A DNA stretch of 23,230 nt. Source: Actinobacteria bacterium UBA2279. Its GTDB lineage: Bacteria; Actinomycetota; Coriobacteriia; Anaerosomatales; Anaerosomataceae. The stretch spans positions 1-23,230 of the forward strand of contig DDWT01000026.1 in the NCBI GenBank assembly GCA_002347365.1. Direction: 5' to 3'. Every line of letters begins with the position of its first letter. Within the stretch, counting starts at the first letter, position 1. Positions 12,511-21,653 of the stretch are shown here, piece by piece. The position numbers and the translations under genes are program-made. The notes below the pieces were generated by a model that saw nothing but the letters and a program-made list of their open reading frames with translations, was not told the origin of the DNA and did no database searches.

Positions 12511-14625
12511 ATGCGAGAACGGCCGGAGACGGCCCCTGTCGGACGGTTCCGCCTCGGCATGATCGGCACGTGTGCCATCATCGGCGTACTCTCCGTATTC
12601 GCGGCACACGTCCCGACCGCTCTCGCTGAGACTCGAACGGTTCGTGTCGGCATCTACCAAAACGAGCCCAAGGTGTTCACCGCGACCCAGGACGGTGACA
12701 AACCCGCCGGCATCTTCGTCGATCTGCTTGAAGCGGTAGCGGCCGAGGAGGGCTGGGACCTGATCTGGGTGCAGGGCAGCTGGGAGGAAGGCCTTGCTCG
12801 TCTCGAAGCGGGCGACTTGGACCTGATGCCCGACGTCGCCTACTCCGCCGGACGCGATGAGTTAATGGACTTCCACGCGACCCAGGTCGTGGACAGTTGG
12901 TCGTGCGTCTACTCGGCCAGAGGTACCGGACTCGACGACATCTCCCAGCTCGACGGCAAGCGCGTCGCCGTGCTGAAAGGGTCGATCCAGGAGACGGTGT
13001 TCACCCAGACGGTCAACGGGTTCGGCTACGACATCACGATCATACCTGCCGCATCACTCGCAGACGCTTTCCAGCTGGCATCCGACGGTGGGGCTGATGC
13101 TGCGATCGCAAACTACCTGTTCGGCGACTACTTCTACCATGAGTACGGCCTTACCAAGACGCCCATCGTCTTCAACGCCGTGCCGCTCTACTACGCAACC
13201 CGCCAGGGAGAGAATGCCGACCTCCTGCAGACGATAGACGATCACCTGCGCAAGTGGGTCGGAGAACCGGGCTCACCCTACTACGAGATACTCGGCCACT
13301 ACACGACCAAGGAACCCAAAGCGCTGGTGCCGGTGTGGGTACCTTGGGTGGTTGGCACTGCACTCGCGCTGTTGGCATCGGCAGTCGCAGGCATCCTCAC
13401 GTTGCGCTGGCAGGTGGGGGCCCGCACAAGGCATCTGGCCCAGGCGGTGGAGTCCACCGCCAAGGCGGAGGAGACACTGCGTCTTGCGCTCGACGCCGCT
13501 GAAGAAGGTGTCTTCGATTGGCACCTCAAGACGGGCGAGGTCACCTGGTCGCCACGCAACTTCATAATGCTCGGTTACTCCCCCGAAGAGTTCCCCGTCG
13601 ATATCAAGGCCTGGGAGGAGCTCATCCACCCCGATGAGCGAGAACGTGTCGTTGCTGAAGAACTACGTGAGGTGGAGACCGGTGATCGCAGCTTCCGGGT
13701 GGAGTACCGCCTACGGAACAGCGCCGGTGAATGGCAGTGGACCGAAAGCCACGGCAAGGCCATAGCCGTCGACACCGATGGCACGGTAGAGCGCATCATG
13801 GGGACGAACAAAGACATCACCAACAGGAAGCGTGCCGAGGCGGAACTCTCGACCTATCGCGACCACCTCCAGGAGCTGGTCGAGGAGCGCACGATCGAGC
13901 TTGCTGACGCCAACCGGCGGCTCCGCAGGGCCACCGACGCGAAAAGCGCGTTCCTGGCGACCATGAGCCATGAGTTGCGCACACCCTTGAACTCCATCGT
14001 CGGCTTCTCGGGACTGCTGCAGCAGGGATTGGCGGGCGACCTCAATGAGGAGCAAACCAAGCAGATCGGCATGATCCACGACTCAGGAACCCAACTCCTT
14101 GAGCTGATCAACGACATCCTCGACCTGTCCAAGGTCGAGGCCGGCGCGATAGACATCCGTCCTCAGGCTACGGATCCCATTGAGATCATCCGCCGAGTCA
14201 CACAGACGGTGCTCCCGCTTGCAACAGAGAAGGGTCTCACGCTGGAGGTCGATACGCCTGTGCAATCGATGACGATCGTCTCCGACGAGGATAGATTGCG
14301 TCAGATCCTGCTCAACATCGTGGGTAATGCCGTGAAGTTCACGGCCGAAGGCGGGGTCCATGTCGGCTTCGAGTGCGTGGGGGACGCCGCAGTGGCATTT
14401 TCCATCAGCGACACGGGACCGGGCATTCCCGCAGAAGAACTCCCCTTCATCTTCGACGAGTTCCACCAGGTTGAGCAGATGGACACTGCATCCAAGGGTA
14501 CGGGGCTAGGGCTTACCATCTCACAACGACTCGCTCATCTGCTCGGCGGAGAGATCTCGGCGACGAGCGTAGAGGGCGAGGGCGCGACTTTCACGCTTGT
14601 GCTGCCGATCGAATGCAGCGCATAA
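12511..14625 (+). CDS. Sensor histidine kinase with extracytoplasmic solute-binding domain and PAS domain
   Basis: This 704-residue hybrid sensor has a signal peptide (about 1-39, cleavage likely after TALA), a bacterial solute-binding family 3 domain (about 43-270; RVGIYQNEPKVF to the PYYEILGHY end) and a membrane helix (about 273-298). A PAS/PAC domain follows (about 320-440, with PAS_3-type blocks such as WHLKTGEVTWS and EWQWTESHG), then a short coiled coil, a HisKA domain with phospho-accepting H487 in MSHELRTPL, and an HATPase_c domain (N602/N606, DTGPGIP 634-640, GTGLGL 663-668). It should sense a small ligand, perhaps an amino acid, outside the membrane. No receiver domain and no response regulator gene is nearby, so its partner is elsewhere. 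The start at 12511 has GGGGAGG seven bases upstream. Confidence 0.93.
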   Translation: MRERPETAPVGRFRLGMIGTCAIIGVLSVFAAHVPTALAETRTVRVGIYQNEPKVFTATQDGDKPAGIFVDLLEAVAAEEGWDLIWVQGSWEEGLARLEAGDLDLMPDVAYSAGRDELMDFHATQVVDSWSCVYSARGTGLDDISQLDGKRVAVLKGSIQETVFTQTVNGFGYDITIIPAASLADAFQLASDGGADAAIANYLFGDYFYHEYGLTKTPIVFNAVPLYYATRQGENADLLQTIDDHLRKWVGEPGSPYYEILGHYTTKEPKALVPVWVPWVVGTALALLASAVAGILTLRWQVGARTRHLAQAVESTAKAEETLRLALDAAEEGVFDWHLKTGEVTWSPRNFIMLGYSPEEFPVDIKAWEELIHPDERERVVAEELREVETGDRSFRVEYRLRNSAGEWQWTESHGKAIAVDTDGTVERIMGTNKDITNRKRAEAELSTYRDHLQELVEERTIELADANRRLRRATDAKSAFLATMSHELRTPLNSIVGFSGLLQQGLAGDLNEEQTKQIGMIHDSGTQLLELINDILDLSKVEAGAIDIRPQATDPIEIIRRVTQTVLPLATEKGLTLEVDTPVQSMTIVSDEDRLRQILLNIVGNAVKFTAEGGVHVGFECVGDAAVAFSISDTGPGIPAEELPFIFDEFHQVEQMDTASKGTGLGLTISQRLAHLLGGEISATSVEGEGATFTLVLPIECSA

Positions 14626-14640
14626 CGTGGACCGGTGTCG

Positions 14641-14919
14641 CTAGTAGCCGTTCACCTGGTTGATCGTGCTGAAGAGCGCCGCCCCACCCATGAGCGAGAT
14701 GATAAGCGTGATCGTGCCCACGATCGCACTGACGACCAGGCTGAGCGCCAGCAGATGCCCGTAGATGGCCCAGGCACGCGTCCAGAACTTGGGGCTAACG
14801 ATGTTGGTGCGCGGCAACCGCGCCTCAAGCGCCATGATGCGCTGTTCAAGATAGGCGATGTACTGCGGATCGTTGCGCGGTACCTGCTGTTGCGGCATCC
14901 CGTATCCTGTGGTGTCCAT
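14641..14919 (-). CDS. Small membrane protein of unknown function
   Basis: This 92-residue protein has a polar Gln/Pro-containing N-terminus, a short helix (YIAYLEQRIMALEARL, about 20-35) that could form a coiled coil, and a long hydrophobic region (about 50-86) that could be one long or two short membrane helices. The start at 14919 has GGAGG eight bases upstream; an upstream in-frame start at 14976 is less likely. It ends 15 bases from the histidine-kinase stop in convergent orientation. I do not recognise the family. Confidence 0.7.
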   Translation of the reverse strand: MDTTGYGMPQQQVPRNDPQYIAYLEQRIMALEARLPRTNIVSPKFWTRAWAIYGHLLALSLVVSAIVGTITLIISLMGGAALFSTINQVNGY

Positions 14920-15027
14920 CCGGGTCCCCTCCTGCTCGAACGTGCCATCAACTCGCGATAGCAGACGATACCCCACGCGACCGCAGCCGCTACACTGGAC
15001 CTGACTGCACCCGAAGACGGAGCCCCT

Positions 15028-15534
15028 ATGACCGACGTGGCCCTCAGGCCGATACGGATCGAAGACCTGCCTCGAGTCGCTTCGCTGCTCGATGATGCCC
15101 TGGGCACCGGCTTCTGGGATCTCGACCTTGACGCCATCGGCTCACACCTGGTCGCGGTGCTCGATGGCGGCCTTGTCGGGGTCGCCTCGGCGACCGTGAT
15201 CCCGTGGCTTCGCTTCGCACCCGAGCTTCCCGGACCCGTGGGCCTGGTTCGCATCGTGGCGGTCAGTCCTGAGGCGCGAGGTGCTGGCATCGCCACCCGG
15301 CTCACCGGAGCGATCGATGAGGAGTGCCTGCGGTTGGGCGCGGCGTCACTTGCGGCGTTCGCGTGGGTGCATGCGGGGACGAAGCGCGGGGCACTCGCGG
15401 GTGTGCTGGAACGCCTCGGCTACCGCTTCAAGGAGCGGCTTGACGGCTTCTACGCGACGGGAAGCGGCACCGAAGACTGTCCCGCGTGCGAACAGAACCC
15501 GTGCGTGTGCATGGCGGATCTCTACGTGCGCTAG
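15028..15534 (+). CDS. GNAT-family N-acetyltransferase with C-terminal cysteine cluster
   Basis: This 168-residue protein has a standard GNAT domain. Motif A is VRIVAVSPEARGAGIATRL (about 74-92), where the R/Q-x-x-G-x-G/A loop binds acetyl-CoA, and the end GVLERLGYRFKERLDGFY is typical. After it comes an unusual tail with C151, C154, C159 and C161 (CPACEQNPCVC), a possible zinc or metal site. The acetyl acceptor is unknown. ATG 15028 follows GGAG. It is a single gene between two minus-strand genes. Confidence 0.88.
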   Translation: MTDVALRPIRIEDLPRVASLLDDALGTGFWDLDLDAIGSHLVAVLDGGLVGVASATVIPWLRFAPELPGPVGLVRIVAVSPEARGAGIATRLTGAIDEECLRLGAASLAAFAWVHAGTKRGALAGVLERLGYRFKERLDGFYATGSGTEDCPACEQNPCVCMADLYVR

Positions 15535-15613
15535 CTCAAGTGCACCATTGCCGTTCAGCCGACGCATCTGCAAGCGCGGACGACTTCAGCACAACGTGGT
15601 GACGCGGGCCTCA

Positions 15614-16129
15614 TCACAGCCTGGCACGCGCACGTAAGGTATCGATGAAGCGCGCCTCCTCGGCGGGAGATATGCCGTAAAGGCCCTTGGGCGTCTGGAT
15701 GAGAACGACGCCCCGGTTCATGCGCGTGGAACACATGTGAATGTTGCCGTGCTTGCCGTAGGGAACCTTGTAGAGCGCCAGTCCCGGCCAACGCATACTC
15801 GACCAGGCTTGCGCATGCAGGTCCTCTTGCCGCACTTCGAGTACGTCCGCACAGGGGATCCGGTAACGCAGAAGCGGCCCATAGCTGAGCACCAACTCGT
15901 AGGCTTCGAACTCATAGCGCATCGCCGGGAAGTATGCCGCTATGGCAGCGAACAACACGAACAACGGCACCTCGATCACCGTGATGAGTACCCAGGCGAA
16001 GAGCGGAATCTGCTCTTCCGGATCGAGATAGGCAGCAATGGGGACGGCGGCGAAGGAGGCGCCCACGAGCAGCGCCAGGCCAAGAGCCCAGACCCAGCCG
16101 AGTGACGGCTTCGGGCGAAAGACATCCAT
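15614..16129 (-). CDS. Membrane protein with bacterial PH-like domain
   Basis: This 171-residue protein has two membrane helices near the N-terminus (about 11-34 and 42-66). They are followed by a PH-like beta domain (YEFEAYELVLSYGPLLRYRIPCADVLEV, then GVVLIQTPKGLYGISPAEEARFIDTLRAR) as in bacterial PH-domain membrane proteins. The function of such proteins is mostly unknown; they probably act at the cytoplasmic membrane. It begins 36 bases downstream of the flavodiiron gene in the same direction and may be co-transcribed. Confidence 0.8.
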   Translation of the reverse strand: MDVFRPKPSLGWVWALGLALLVGASFAAVPIAAYLDPEEQIPLFAWVLITVIEVPLFVLFAAIAAYFPAMRYEFEAYELVLSYGPLLRYRIPCADVLEVRQEDLHAQAWSSMRWPGLALYKVPYGKHGNIHMCSTRMNRGVVLIQTPKGLYGISPAEEARFIDTLRARARL

Positions 16130-16165
16130 GTGCGGGCTCCTCGAACCGGGAACGTTGGCTCGATT

Positions 16166-17353
16166 CTAACCCTTGACCGCCTTACCGATCTCGCGACCCC
16201 ACGCATGTGCTGCGGCAAGGTCCTCGGCAGTGGGCCGGAACTTCTCGGTGTAAGGCTCCACCGACATCTCGAAACCGATGTCTGTCATCCGCCCGGTGAT
16301 CTGCTTGACCGCTCCTCCACCCCATCCGTAGCTGCCGAAGACCGCGCCCAGCTTGCCAGCGGGCTTGAGGCCCTCGAGCCAGGTGAGGTAGCCGCTCACC
16401 TTGTAGAGCATGCCGTGGTGCAGCGTAGGCGAGCCGAGCACGAGCGCGCGCGCCTCAAGCAGCTCGTGAGTGACCTGTGCGATCGCGGTCTCGGAGAGGT
16501 CGAACTCGTGCACCTCGACGCCCTCGGCGGCGATGCCGTCCGCGATCGACTCGGCGAGCGCCTTGGTGGAGCCCCACATCGTCGCGTAGGCCACGACGAC
16601 CTTCTCGGCAGTGACGTTGGTTGTCCAGCGGCCGTACGCCTCCAGCACGCGCCCGAACTCCGCGCCGCGCCAGATGACGCCGTGCGATGGCGCCACCACG
16701 TCGATCTCCCAGCCGGTGGCGTGCACCTTCTCGATGGCCTTGGCGACCGGCTTGCCCAGCGGCATGAGGATGTTGGCGTAGTAGACGCCCAGCTCCTCGA
16801 GCGCGAGGTCCATACCCACATCACCCGCGAAGCGTTCCGAAGACGCCAGATGCTGGCCAAAGGCATCGTTGGGCATGAGCGTGCGCGACTCCGCGCAGTA
16901 GGAGAACATCGAGTCGGGCCAGTGCACCATGGGCATGGGCAGAAAGCGCAGTGTCTTTCCACCCAGGTCGATGACGTCATCCGCGCCCACGGCTTCCACC
17001 ACGAGGCCGTCGTGGTACTCGGCCACGCCTTTCACGCCGGAGCCGGAGGCAACCACGCGCGCGTTGGGGCACGCGGCCATGACTGCGGGTAGCCCGCCAT
17101 TGTGATCAGGCTCGACATGGTTGACGACGATCAGGTCTATCTCGGCGGGGTCCATCACATCGGCGATGCGCGCCAGCAGTTCCGGCACGAACGGCGCCTT
17201 GACGGTGTCAACGAGCGCGGTCATCTTCTCGCCGCGCACGAGATAGGCGTTGTAGGTGGTGCCGCGAGGCGTCTCATAGCCATGGAAGTCGCGGAGGTTC
17301 CAGTCGACAGCTCCCACCCAGAAGATGCCGTCGGAGACAGAGACAGCGTGCAT
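16166..17353 (-). CDS. Flavodiiron protein (oxygen/nitric oxide reductase)
   Basis: This 395-residue A-type flavodiiron protein reduces O2 to water or NO to N2O to protect an anaerobic cell. The N-terminal metallo-beta-lactamase-like domain has the full set of diiron ligands: H79, E81 and D83 (NHVEPDHNG; H84 is the neighbouring conserved His), H144, D163 and H224 (PSHGVIW). The C-terminal flavodoxin domain binds FMN (YATMWGSTKALA near 256, GSPTLHHGM, GSYGWGGGA). No rubredoxin domain is fused, so electrons must come from a separate donor. ATG 17353 with GGAG six bases upstream is preferred over the TTG at 17365. It supports an oxygen-sensitive host. Confidence 0.95.
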   Translation of the reverse strand: MHAVSVSDGIFWVGAVDWNLRDFHGYETPRGTTYNAYLVRGEKMTALVDTVKAPFVPELLARIADVMDPAEIDLIVVNHVEPDHNGGLPAVMAACPNARVVASGSGVKGVAEYHDGLVVEAVGADDVIDLGGKTLRFLPMPMVHWPDSMFSYCAESRTLMPNDAFGQHLASSERFAGDVGMDLALEELGVYYANILMPLGKPVAKAIEKVHATGWEIDVVAPSHGVIWRGAEFGRVLEAYGRWTTNVTAEKVVVAYATMWGSTKALAESIADGIAAEGVEVHEFDLSETAIAQVTHELLEARALVLGSPTLHHGMLYKVSGYLTWLEGLKPAGKLGAVFGSYGWGGGAVKQITGRMTDIGFEMSVEPYTEKFRPTAEDLAAAHAWGREIGKAVKG

Positions 17354-17450
17354 GAGGTGCTCCAATCCTTGTGTGAGTCCTTCGTAGTGGATACCCGTTG
17401 CACGGCCCGGCGTGGCGGCCGGCGTGCCGAGTGAGCGGCTTTCGCGCCTT

Positions 17451-18458
17451 CTAGCTGCTGCGCTTGATGAAGAAGTCCGCCATCGACAGCAACAGGTCGC
17501 GCGCCTTGGTGGGCGGCAGCGCCCCGGCGAGGCGCTCTTTGGCCGAGACGATCAGATCGCGCGCGTAGTCGTTCGCATAGTCGATCGAGCCCGTCTCGGC
17601 CATGATGTCGACGATCTCCGCCAGCTCGACCGGATCGGTCGTGCGCGAGGAGAGCAGCTCGAGCAGACGTTCCCTGTGGATCGAGAACTGCAGCGCATGA
17701 ATCGCCACGAGCGTGCGCTTGCCCTCGGTGAGGTCGCTGCGGAAGTCCTTCTTGGTGGACTCCTTGGTGCCGACGAGGTTGAGCACGTCATCCTGGATCT
17801 GGAATGCAAGACCGGTGGCCATGCCGAAGTCACGCAGCACTTCGACCTGCGTCTCGGTTCCGTGACCGATCATAGCGCCGACCGCCAGCGGGATCGCGCC
17901 GGAGTAGAACGCGGTCTTGTGGTTGGCCATCACCAGATAGTCGTCGACCGACAGATCGAACCGGTCGTCGCGCGCCCAACCGATATCGAGCGCCTGGCCC
18001 TCGATGGTGCGCGTGGTCATGGCGACGAGCTCACCGAGCACGCGCAGTTTGATGCTGTCCTCGAGACCCTCATCGTCGATGACGGTGCCGCACACAAGTG
18101 CAAGCGCGAGGTCGCCGGCATTGATAGCGAGGCCGAGGCCTTCGGTGATGTGCATACACGGCTCATCACGGCGCGTCAGCGATGAGTCCTCGATGTCGTC
18201 GTGGATGAGAGCAGCCGTGTGGAAGTGCTCGATGGCTGCCGCCGCAGTGCGGGCCATCTCGGGGTCCCCTCCGACGGCCTCACATGCAAGCAGGCAGATG
18301 AGCGGACGGTGCCGCTTGCCCGCGTTGTCCGAGAACTGGCGAAGCGGATCGTAGAGGTAGCGCTCCATATCCGGATGCGTACCAGCCTTGAAGAACGTCG
18401 CGAGATACGCGTCGAACTTCTTGGCGTTACGCTTCAGATAGAGCTCGAAACCGGTCAT
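17451..18458 (-). CDS. Polyprenyl diphosphate synthase (trans-type)
   Basis: This 335-residue isoprenyl diphosphate synthase condenses isopentenyl diphosphate onto allylic diphosphates. The first aspartate-rich motif is DDIED (87-91) followed by TRR, with KRHRP upstream. The second motif is FQIQDDVLN with D223/D224. Small residues (Ala) four and five positions before the first motif suggest a product longer than farnesyl diphosphate, such as geranylgeranyl or longer, but product length cannot be fixed by eye. The ATG at 18458 has GAGGAGG just upstream. The product may feed quinones, lipids or carriers. Confidence 0.93.
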   Translation of the reverse strand: MTGFELYLKRNAKKFDAYLATFFKAGTHPDMERYLYDPLRQFSDNAGKRHRPLICLLACEAVGGDPEMARTAAAAIEHFHTAALIHDDIEDSSLTRRDEPCMHITEGLGLAINAGDLALALVCGTVIDDEGLEDSIKLRVLGELVAMTTRTIEGQALDIGWARDDRFDLSVDDYLVMANHKTAFYSGAIPLAVGAMIGHGTETQVEVLRDFGMATGLAFQIQDDVLNLVGTKESTKKDFRSDLTEGKRTLVAIHALQFSIHRERLLELLSSRTTDPVELAEIVDIMAETGSIDYANDYARDLIVSAKERLAGALPPTKARDLLLSMADFFIKRSS

Positions 18459-18564
18459 GGGCCTCCTCGGCGGGGCAGATGCGACGTACAGGACTGATCC
18501 GCCCGGGCAGTGCGCATGAGTAGTGTAGGTGTCGATGCAGGCAGGGGCAAGCGGAGCCCCCCTC

Positions 18565-19380
18565 CTAGTGGGGATTACGCCCCTCGGAACGCAAACCCTT
18601 TTCCAGATACACGCCCTCGGCCGTGAATCGCTTGCGATACATCAGCATCACAGATGCGATCGCGCCGATCGCGGTTGCCGCGCTGATCATGAGCATCACG
18701 ACGATCTGGTACTTGGTTGCCTCCAGCGGATCGGCACCGGCCAGGATCTGGCCGGTCATCATCCCGGGGATGAACACGATGCCCACCGCGGCCATCGAGT
18801 TGATCGTGGGCATCATGCCAGCGGTCAGCGCCGTGCGAACCGACGGTCGCGCAGCCTCCCACGTGGTAGCGCCGAGCGAGGTCAGTGCCAGTATCTCGTC
18901 TTTCCTGCTGTCCATATCCGAGAAGACCCGCTCTACCGCAAGCGCGATACCCGTCATCGAGTTCCCAACCACCATCCCCGCGATGGGCAACACGTAGCGC
19001 GCCTCGAACCATGTGGGCACGCGGACGACGAGCGCCGTCACCGCAAACGTGACGGTGAACGCGGTGATGCCCATCGATAGCGCCGCGCTGCCGAAGACAC
19101 CGGCGGGTGCGTCGGAGGCGCGCTTGAGCACCACCCGCGCAGCTGCGGTGACCATCACGAGCATGAGTGCGATGACGATCCACCACGTCTGGTTGGCAAA
19201 CACCCATCGCAGCACGAAACCGAGCGCCATCAGTTGCACATAGGTGCGCACCGTCGCGATGGCGAGATCCTTCTCGAGCTTGAGACTCATCGCGAGCGAG
19301 AGCGCACCCGTCACGAGCACGAACACGGTGGCGATCGCGAGCTCGCCCCAGCCGATGACGATAGCGCCGTCCACGCTCAC
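18565..19380 (-). CDS. fetB: UPF0014/FetB-like ABC transporter permease
   Basis: This 271-residue membrane protein has about seven hydrophobic segments and the family blocks of FetB/YbbM (UPF0014): KLEKDLAIATVRTYVQLMALGFVL, YVLPIAGMVVGNSMTG, and MMPTINSMAAVGIVFIPGMMTGQILAGADP. Known relatives export iron and aid resistance to oxidative stress; the substrate here is inferred. The GTG start at 19380 overlaps the stop of the ATPase gene (GTGA) and has GGAGG seven bases upstream, so the pair is translationally coupled. A longer frame to 19428 lies inside the ATPase gene and is rejected. Confidence 0.9.
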   Translation of the reverse strand: MSVDGAIVIGWGELAIATVFVLVTGALSLAMSLKLEKDLAIATVRTYVQLMALGFVLRWVFANQTWWIVIALMLVMVTAAARVVLKRASDAPAGVFGSAALSMGITAFTVTFAVTALVVRVPTWFEARYVLPIAGMVVGNSMTGIALAVERVFSDMDSRKDEILALTSLGATTWEAARPSVRTALTAGMMPTINSMAAVGIVFIPGMMTGQILAGADPLEATKYQIVVMLMISAATAIGAIASVMLMYRKRFTAEGVYLEKGLRSEGRNPH

Positions 19381-20060
19381 GAGCCCACCTCCGTCAGCGC
19401 GCCGTGCTCGAGGCGATAGCGAGCGCACGCGGAGGCATCGGCACGCAGGTGGCTGATGCGCAGTACCGCGCCGCCCTCGGACGCGAACGCGGCGGTCTTG
19501 CGCGCGACCTGCTCGGCCGAAGCGTCGTCCAGGCTCGCGTCGGGTTCGTCGAGCAGCAAGACCTCGGGCCGCGTGAGCAGCACGCGCAGCAGCGCGATGC
19601 GCGACGCCTGTCCAACCGAGAGGCGGCTGACGTCGCGGTCGAGTGCCACGCCAGTGAGGCCCACATCGCCGAGCGCATCGCGCAGGGCGCCGTCGCCCGG
19701 CGCTTCGGCGTGCGAGCGGACGTGGAGCCCCCAGGGAAGTCGCAGGTTCGAGGCGACGGTGCCCGGCACGAGCGTGGCCCGCTGCGGCAGCAGCGCCACG
19801 CGCGTGCGCCAGCGCGCGGCGTCGATGTCGCGCGCCGCGACGCCCTCGAGGTGCAGCTCGCCGGTGACCCCGGGGAGCAGGCGCGCGAGGGCGAGCAGCA
19901 ACGTCGTCTTGCCCGCCCCCGACGGGCCGGAAAGCTCGACGATGTCGCCGGCGTGCAGCGTGAGGTCCACGCCGTCCAACACGGCGACGGGGCCGTCATC
20001 TCCGGGACGCGCCACCCGCAGGTCGCGGGCGGCGAGAAGCGCTGCCTCGCTCACGACCAC
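19377..20060 (-). CDS. fetA: ABC transporter ATPase partner of the FetB-like permease
   Basis: This 227-residue ABC ATPase has Walker A GPSGAGKTT, a Q-loop in LLPQRATL, an altered signature LSVGQ in place of the usual LSGGQ, Walker B VLLLDEPDAS and an H-loop in RISHLRAD. It drives the adjacent seven-helix permease, as FetA does for FetB. The start is GTG at 20060 or GTG at 20054; the second would give a GTGA overlap with the nitroreductase stop. The gene sits in a tight operon: YbgA-like, nitroreductase, ATPase, permease. Confidence 0.9.
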   Translation of the reverse strand: MVVSEAALLAARDLRVARPGDDGPVAVLDGVDLTLHAGDIVELSGPSGAGKTTLLLALARLLPGVTGELHLEGVAARDIDAARWRTRVALLPQRATLVPGTVASNLRLPWGLHVRSHAEAPGDGALRDALGDVGLTGVALDRDVSRLSVGQASRIALLRVLLTRPEVLLLDEPDASLDDASAEQVARKTAAFASEGGAVLRISHLRADASACARYRLEHGALTEVGS

Positions 20061-20563
20061 CGGTCCCAGCGCACCTTGTCGGCGTCGTAGCGCTCGGCTG
20101 GCGGTTTCTTCTCGGCAGGATGGCCAACGGCGAGCACCGCCATCGGCTCAACGCCGTCGGGCATACCCAGCACCTTCTTGAGTGGAGTGACGCGCTCCAT
20201 CTTCGGCCAGAAGCCGAGCCATACCGCGCCCAGTCCCAGCGCGTGGATCGCGATGAGTGCGTTCTCGGTCGCGGCCGAGCAGTCCTGCTGCCACATCACG
20301 TCGTGCTTCAGATCGCGGGTATCGGCCGCGATGACCAGACCGAACGCACACTCGCGCAGCATCTTGCCGTAGGGAGTGGTCCCGGCGGCGGCATCGAGCA
20401 CCGCACGGTCCTTGAGCACGATGAAACGCCAGGGCTGCTGGTTGCCGGCCGAGGGCGCCGCCATCGCAGCATGCAGGACGGTCTCGATCAGCTCGTCGGA
20501 TACCGGTTCGCCGGTGTAGCTACGGATGCTTCGCCTCGACACGATCGCCTCAAGTGCTTCCAT
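20051..20563 (-). CDS. Nitroreductase-family flavoprotein
   Basis: This 170-residue FMN-dependent nitroreductase-like protein has the N-terminal FMN phosphate-binding RRSIRSYTGEPVS, the APSAGNQQPWRFIVL block, and the C-terminal GLGAVWLGFWP and AVLAVGHPAEKKPPAERY end. Such proteins reduce nitro compounds, quinones or flavins with NAD(P)H; the natural substrate is unknown. ATG 20563 has AAGGAGG five bases upstream. It begins 12 bases after the YbgA-like gene and overlaps the start of the ATPase gene. Confidence 0.93.
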   Translation of the reverse strand: MEALEAIVSRRSIRSYTGEPVSDELIETVLHAAMAAPSAGNQQPWRFIVLKDRAVLDAAAGTTPYGKMLRECAFGLVIAADTRDLKHDVMWQQDCSAATENALIAIHALGLGAVWLGFWPKMERVTPLKKVLGMPDGVEPMAVLAVGHPAEKKPPAERYDADKVRWDRWS

Positions 20564-20575
20564 GGATGCCTCCTT

Positions 20576-21550
20576 CTACTTCTCGATCGTCTCAGCTTCA
20601 CGCGCACGCACGCGTCGCGCGTCTCGGAAGATCACTGGACTCGTCCCGAACAACAGGTCGTTTTCGAACGCGACCCGCTCCAACGCGGTGAGTTCCGCGG
20701 CGATCGCGCTCACATTGCGGCGGACCTCGGGCGAGTTCACGGTCAGATCGTGCAGATCGACTCCGTCGAGCTTACCGTGATTCTTCAGGTTGGCGTAGGT
20801 CTTCCACAGCGCCTGAGTGGCGCGGGCACGCGTGGTGGGCCGCTCCAGAGCGTGCAGGATCTTCACACGCTGGACCTCCAGCAGCTCTCGCGGAGCGTTT
20901 TTCGGCAGTCCGGCCAACGCCCGGCCCGTCTCGTCGGCGAACGGACGGTCTGTTTCCTGGACGATGAACTTCACAACGTGCCAGGCATCGGTAAGCTCGC
21001 CATTGGTCTGCAGGGGCCGATCGCTCAGCCACAACCATGCATGCAGCCGACGCCGCCAATCCCACCAGGTGAGTGCCGAGTCGAACGCCTTGTCGGGGAT
21101 CAGGAACCACCCCTTGTTGCGCAACATCGCACCGAAGACGCCGCTGCCCGTGACCTGTTCTCGCCGCTTCTTGCCGATACGTGCCTTGAAAAGCCCGCAC
21201 GTAGGCGACTCTTCTTTGAGTATGACCGCGCGCACGCCGGCGCGTTCGAGCGCACCGATGCTCGCCTCGCACCCGGCTATGATGCGCTCGGTCACATCGT
21301 GCCCGTGCCGATCGCGGACCGCCGCTGCGCCTGCCAGCACTTCCTGACCGCTGCCGGTCAGGTGGATGGGTTCTCTGGGCACACCGAGGCCGGCCATGCA
21401 CTCCGGGCAGACCGGCGTGAAGATGAAGCCCGCACGCTCGCGGCCGAGCTTGCCGACCGCATCGAAGCGCTTGGCGTTGTAGCGAACCGGGCAGTCGAAG
21501 AGGCACGCGCTCACGCCCACAGGTGGTCTGATCGTGATCGTCTCGGCCAT
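20576..21550 (-). CDS. YbgA-like protein (DUF523 plus DUF1722)
   Basis: This 324-residue two-domain protein has an N-terminal DUF523-like part (about 8-155; VGVSACLFDCPVRYNA, FTPVCPECMAGLGVPREPI, KEESPTCG) with several conserved cysteines that could hold a metal or iron-sulfur centre. A C-terminal DUF1722 part (about 200-315) has WLWLSDRPLQTNGELTDAWH and HNGK-like KNHGKLDGVDLHD blocks. The same domain pair occurs in E. coli YbgA beside the photolyase gene; here the photolyase is divergent next door. The start at 21550 follows GAGGAGG; the longer frame to 21706 overlaps the photolyase and is rejected. Confidence 0.85.
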   Translation of the reverse strand: MAETITIRPPVGVSACLFDCPVRYNAKRFDAVGKLGRERAGFIFTPVCPECMAGLGVPREPIHLTGSGQEVLAGAAAVRDRHGHDVTERIIAGCEASIGALERAGVRAVILKEESPTCGLFKARIGKKRREQVTGSGVFGAMLRNKGWFLIPDKAFDSALTWWDWRRRLHAWLWLSDRPLQTNGELTDAWHVVKFIVQETDRPFADETGRALAGLPKNAPRELLEVQRVKILHALERPTTRARATQALWKTYANLKNHGKLDGVDLHDLTVNSPEVRRNVSAIAAELTALERVAFENDLLFGTSPVIFRDARRVRAREAETIEK

Positions 21551-21585
21551 GCGTCCTCCTCGAAGTGGAGAAACGTCCCGAATCG

Positions 21586-21591
21586 ATGATA
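21586..21591 (-). promoter_or_regulatory. Possible -10 element for the YbgA-like operon
   Basis: TATCAT on the minus strand, 35 bases before the ATG at 21550, matches the -10 consensus at five of six positions. The expected -35 position holds only a weak match. Confidence 0.3.
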
Positions 21592-21653
21592 CCCGCACAA
21601 AGTAGGCGTCGATGGGCAACAACTCATCAAGACCCGCAATCTGAGGACACCGG

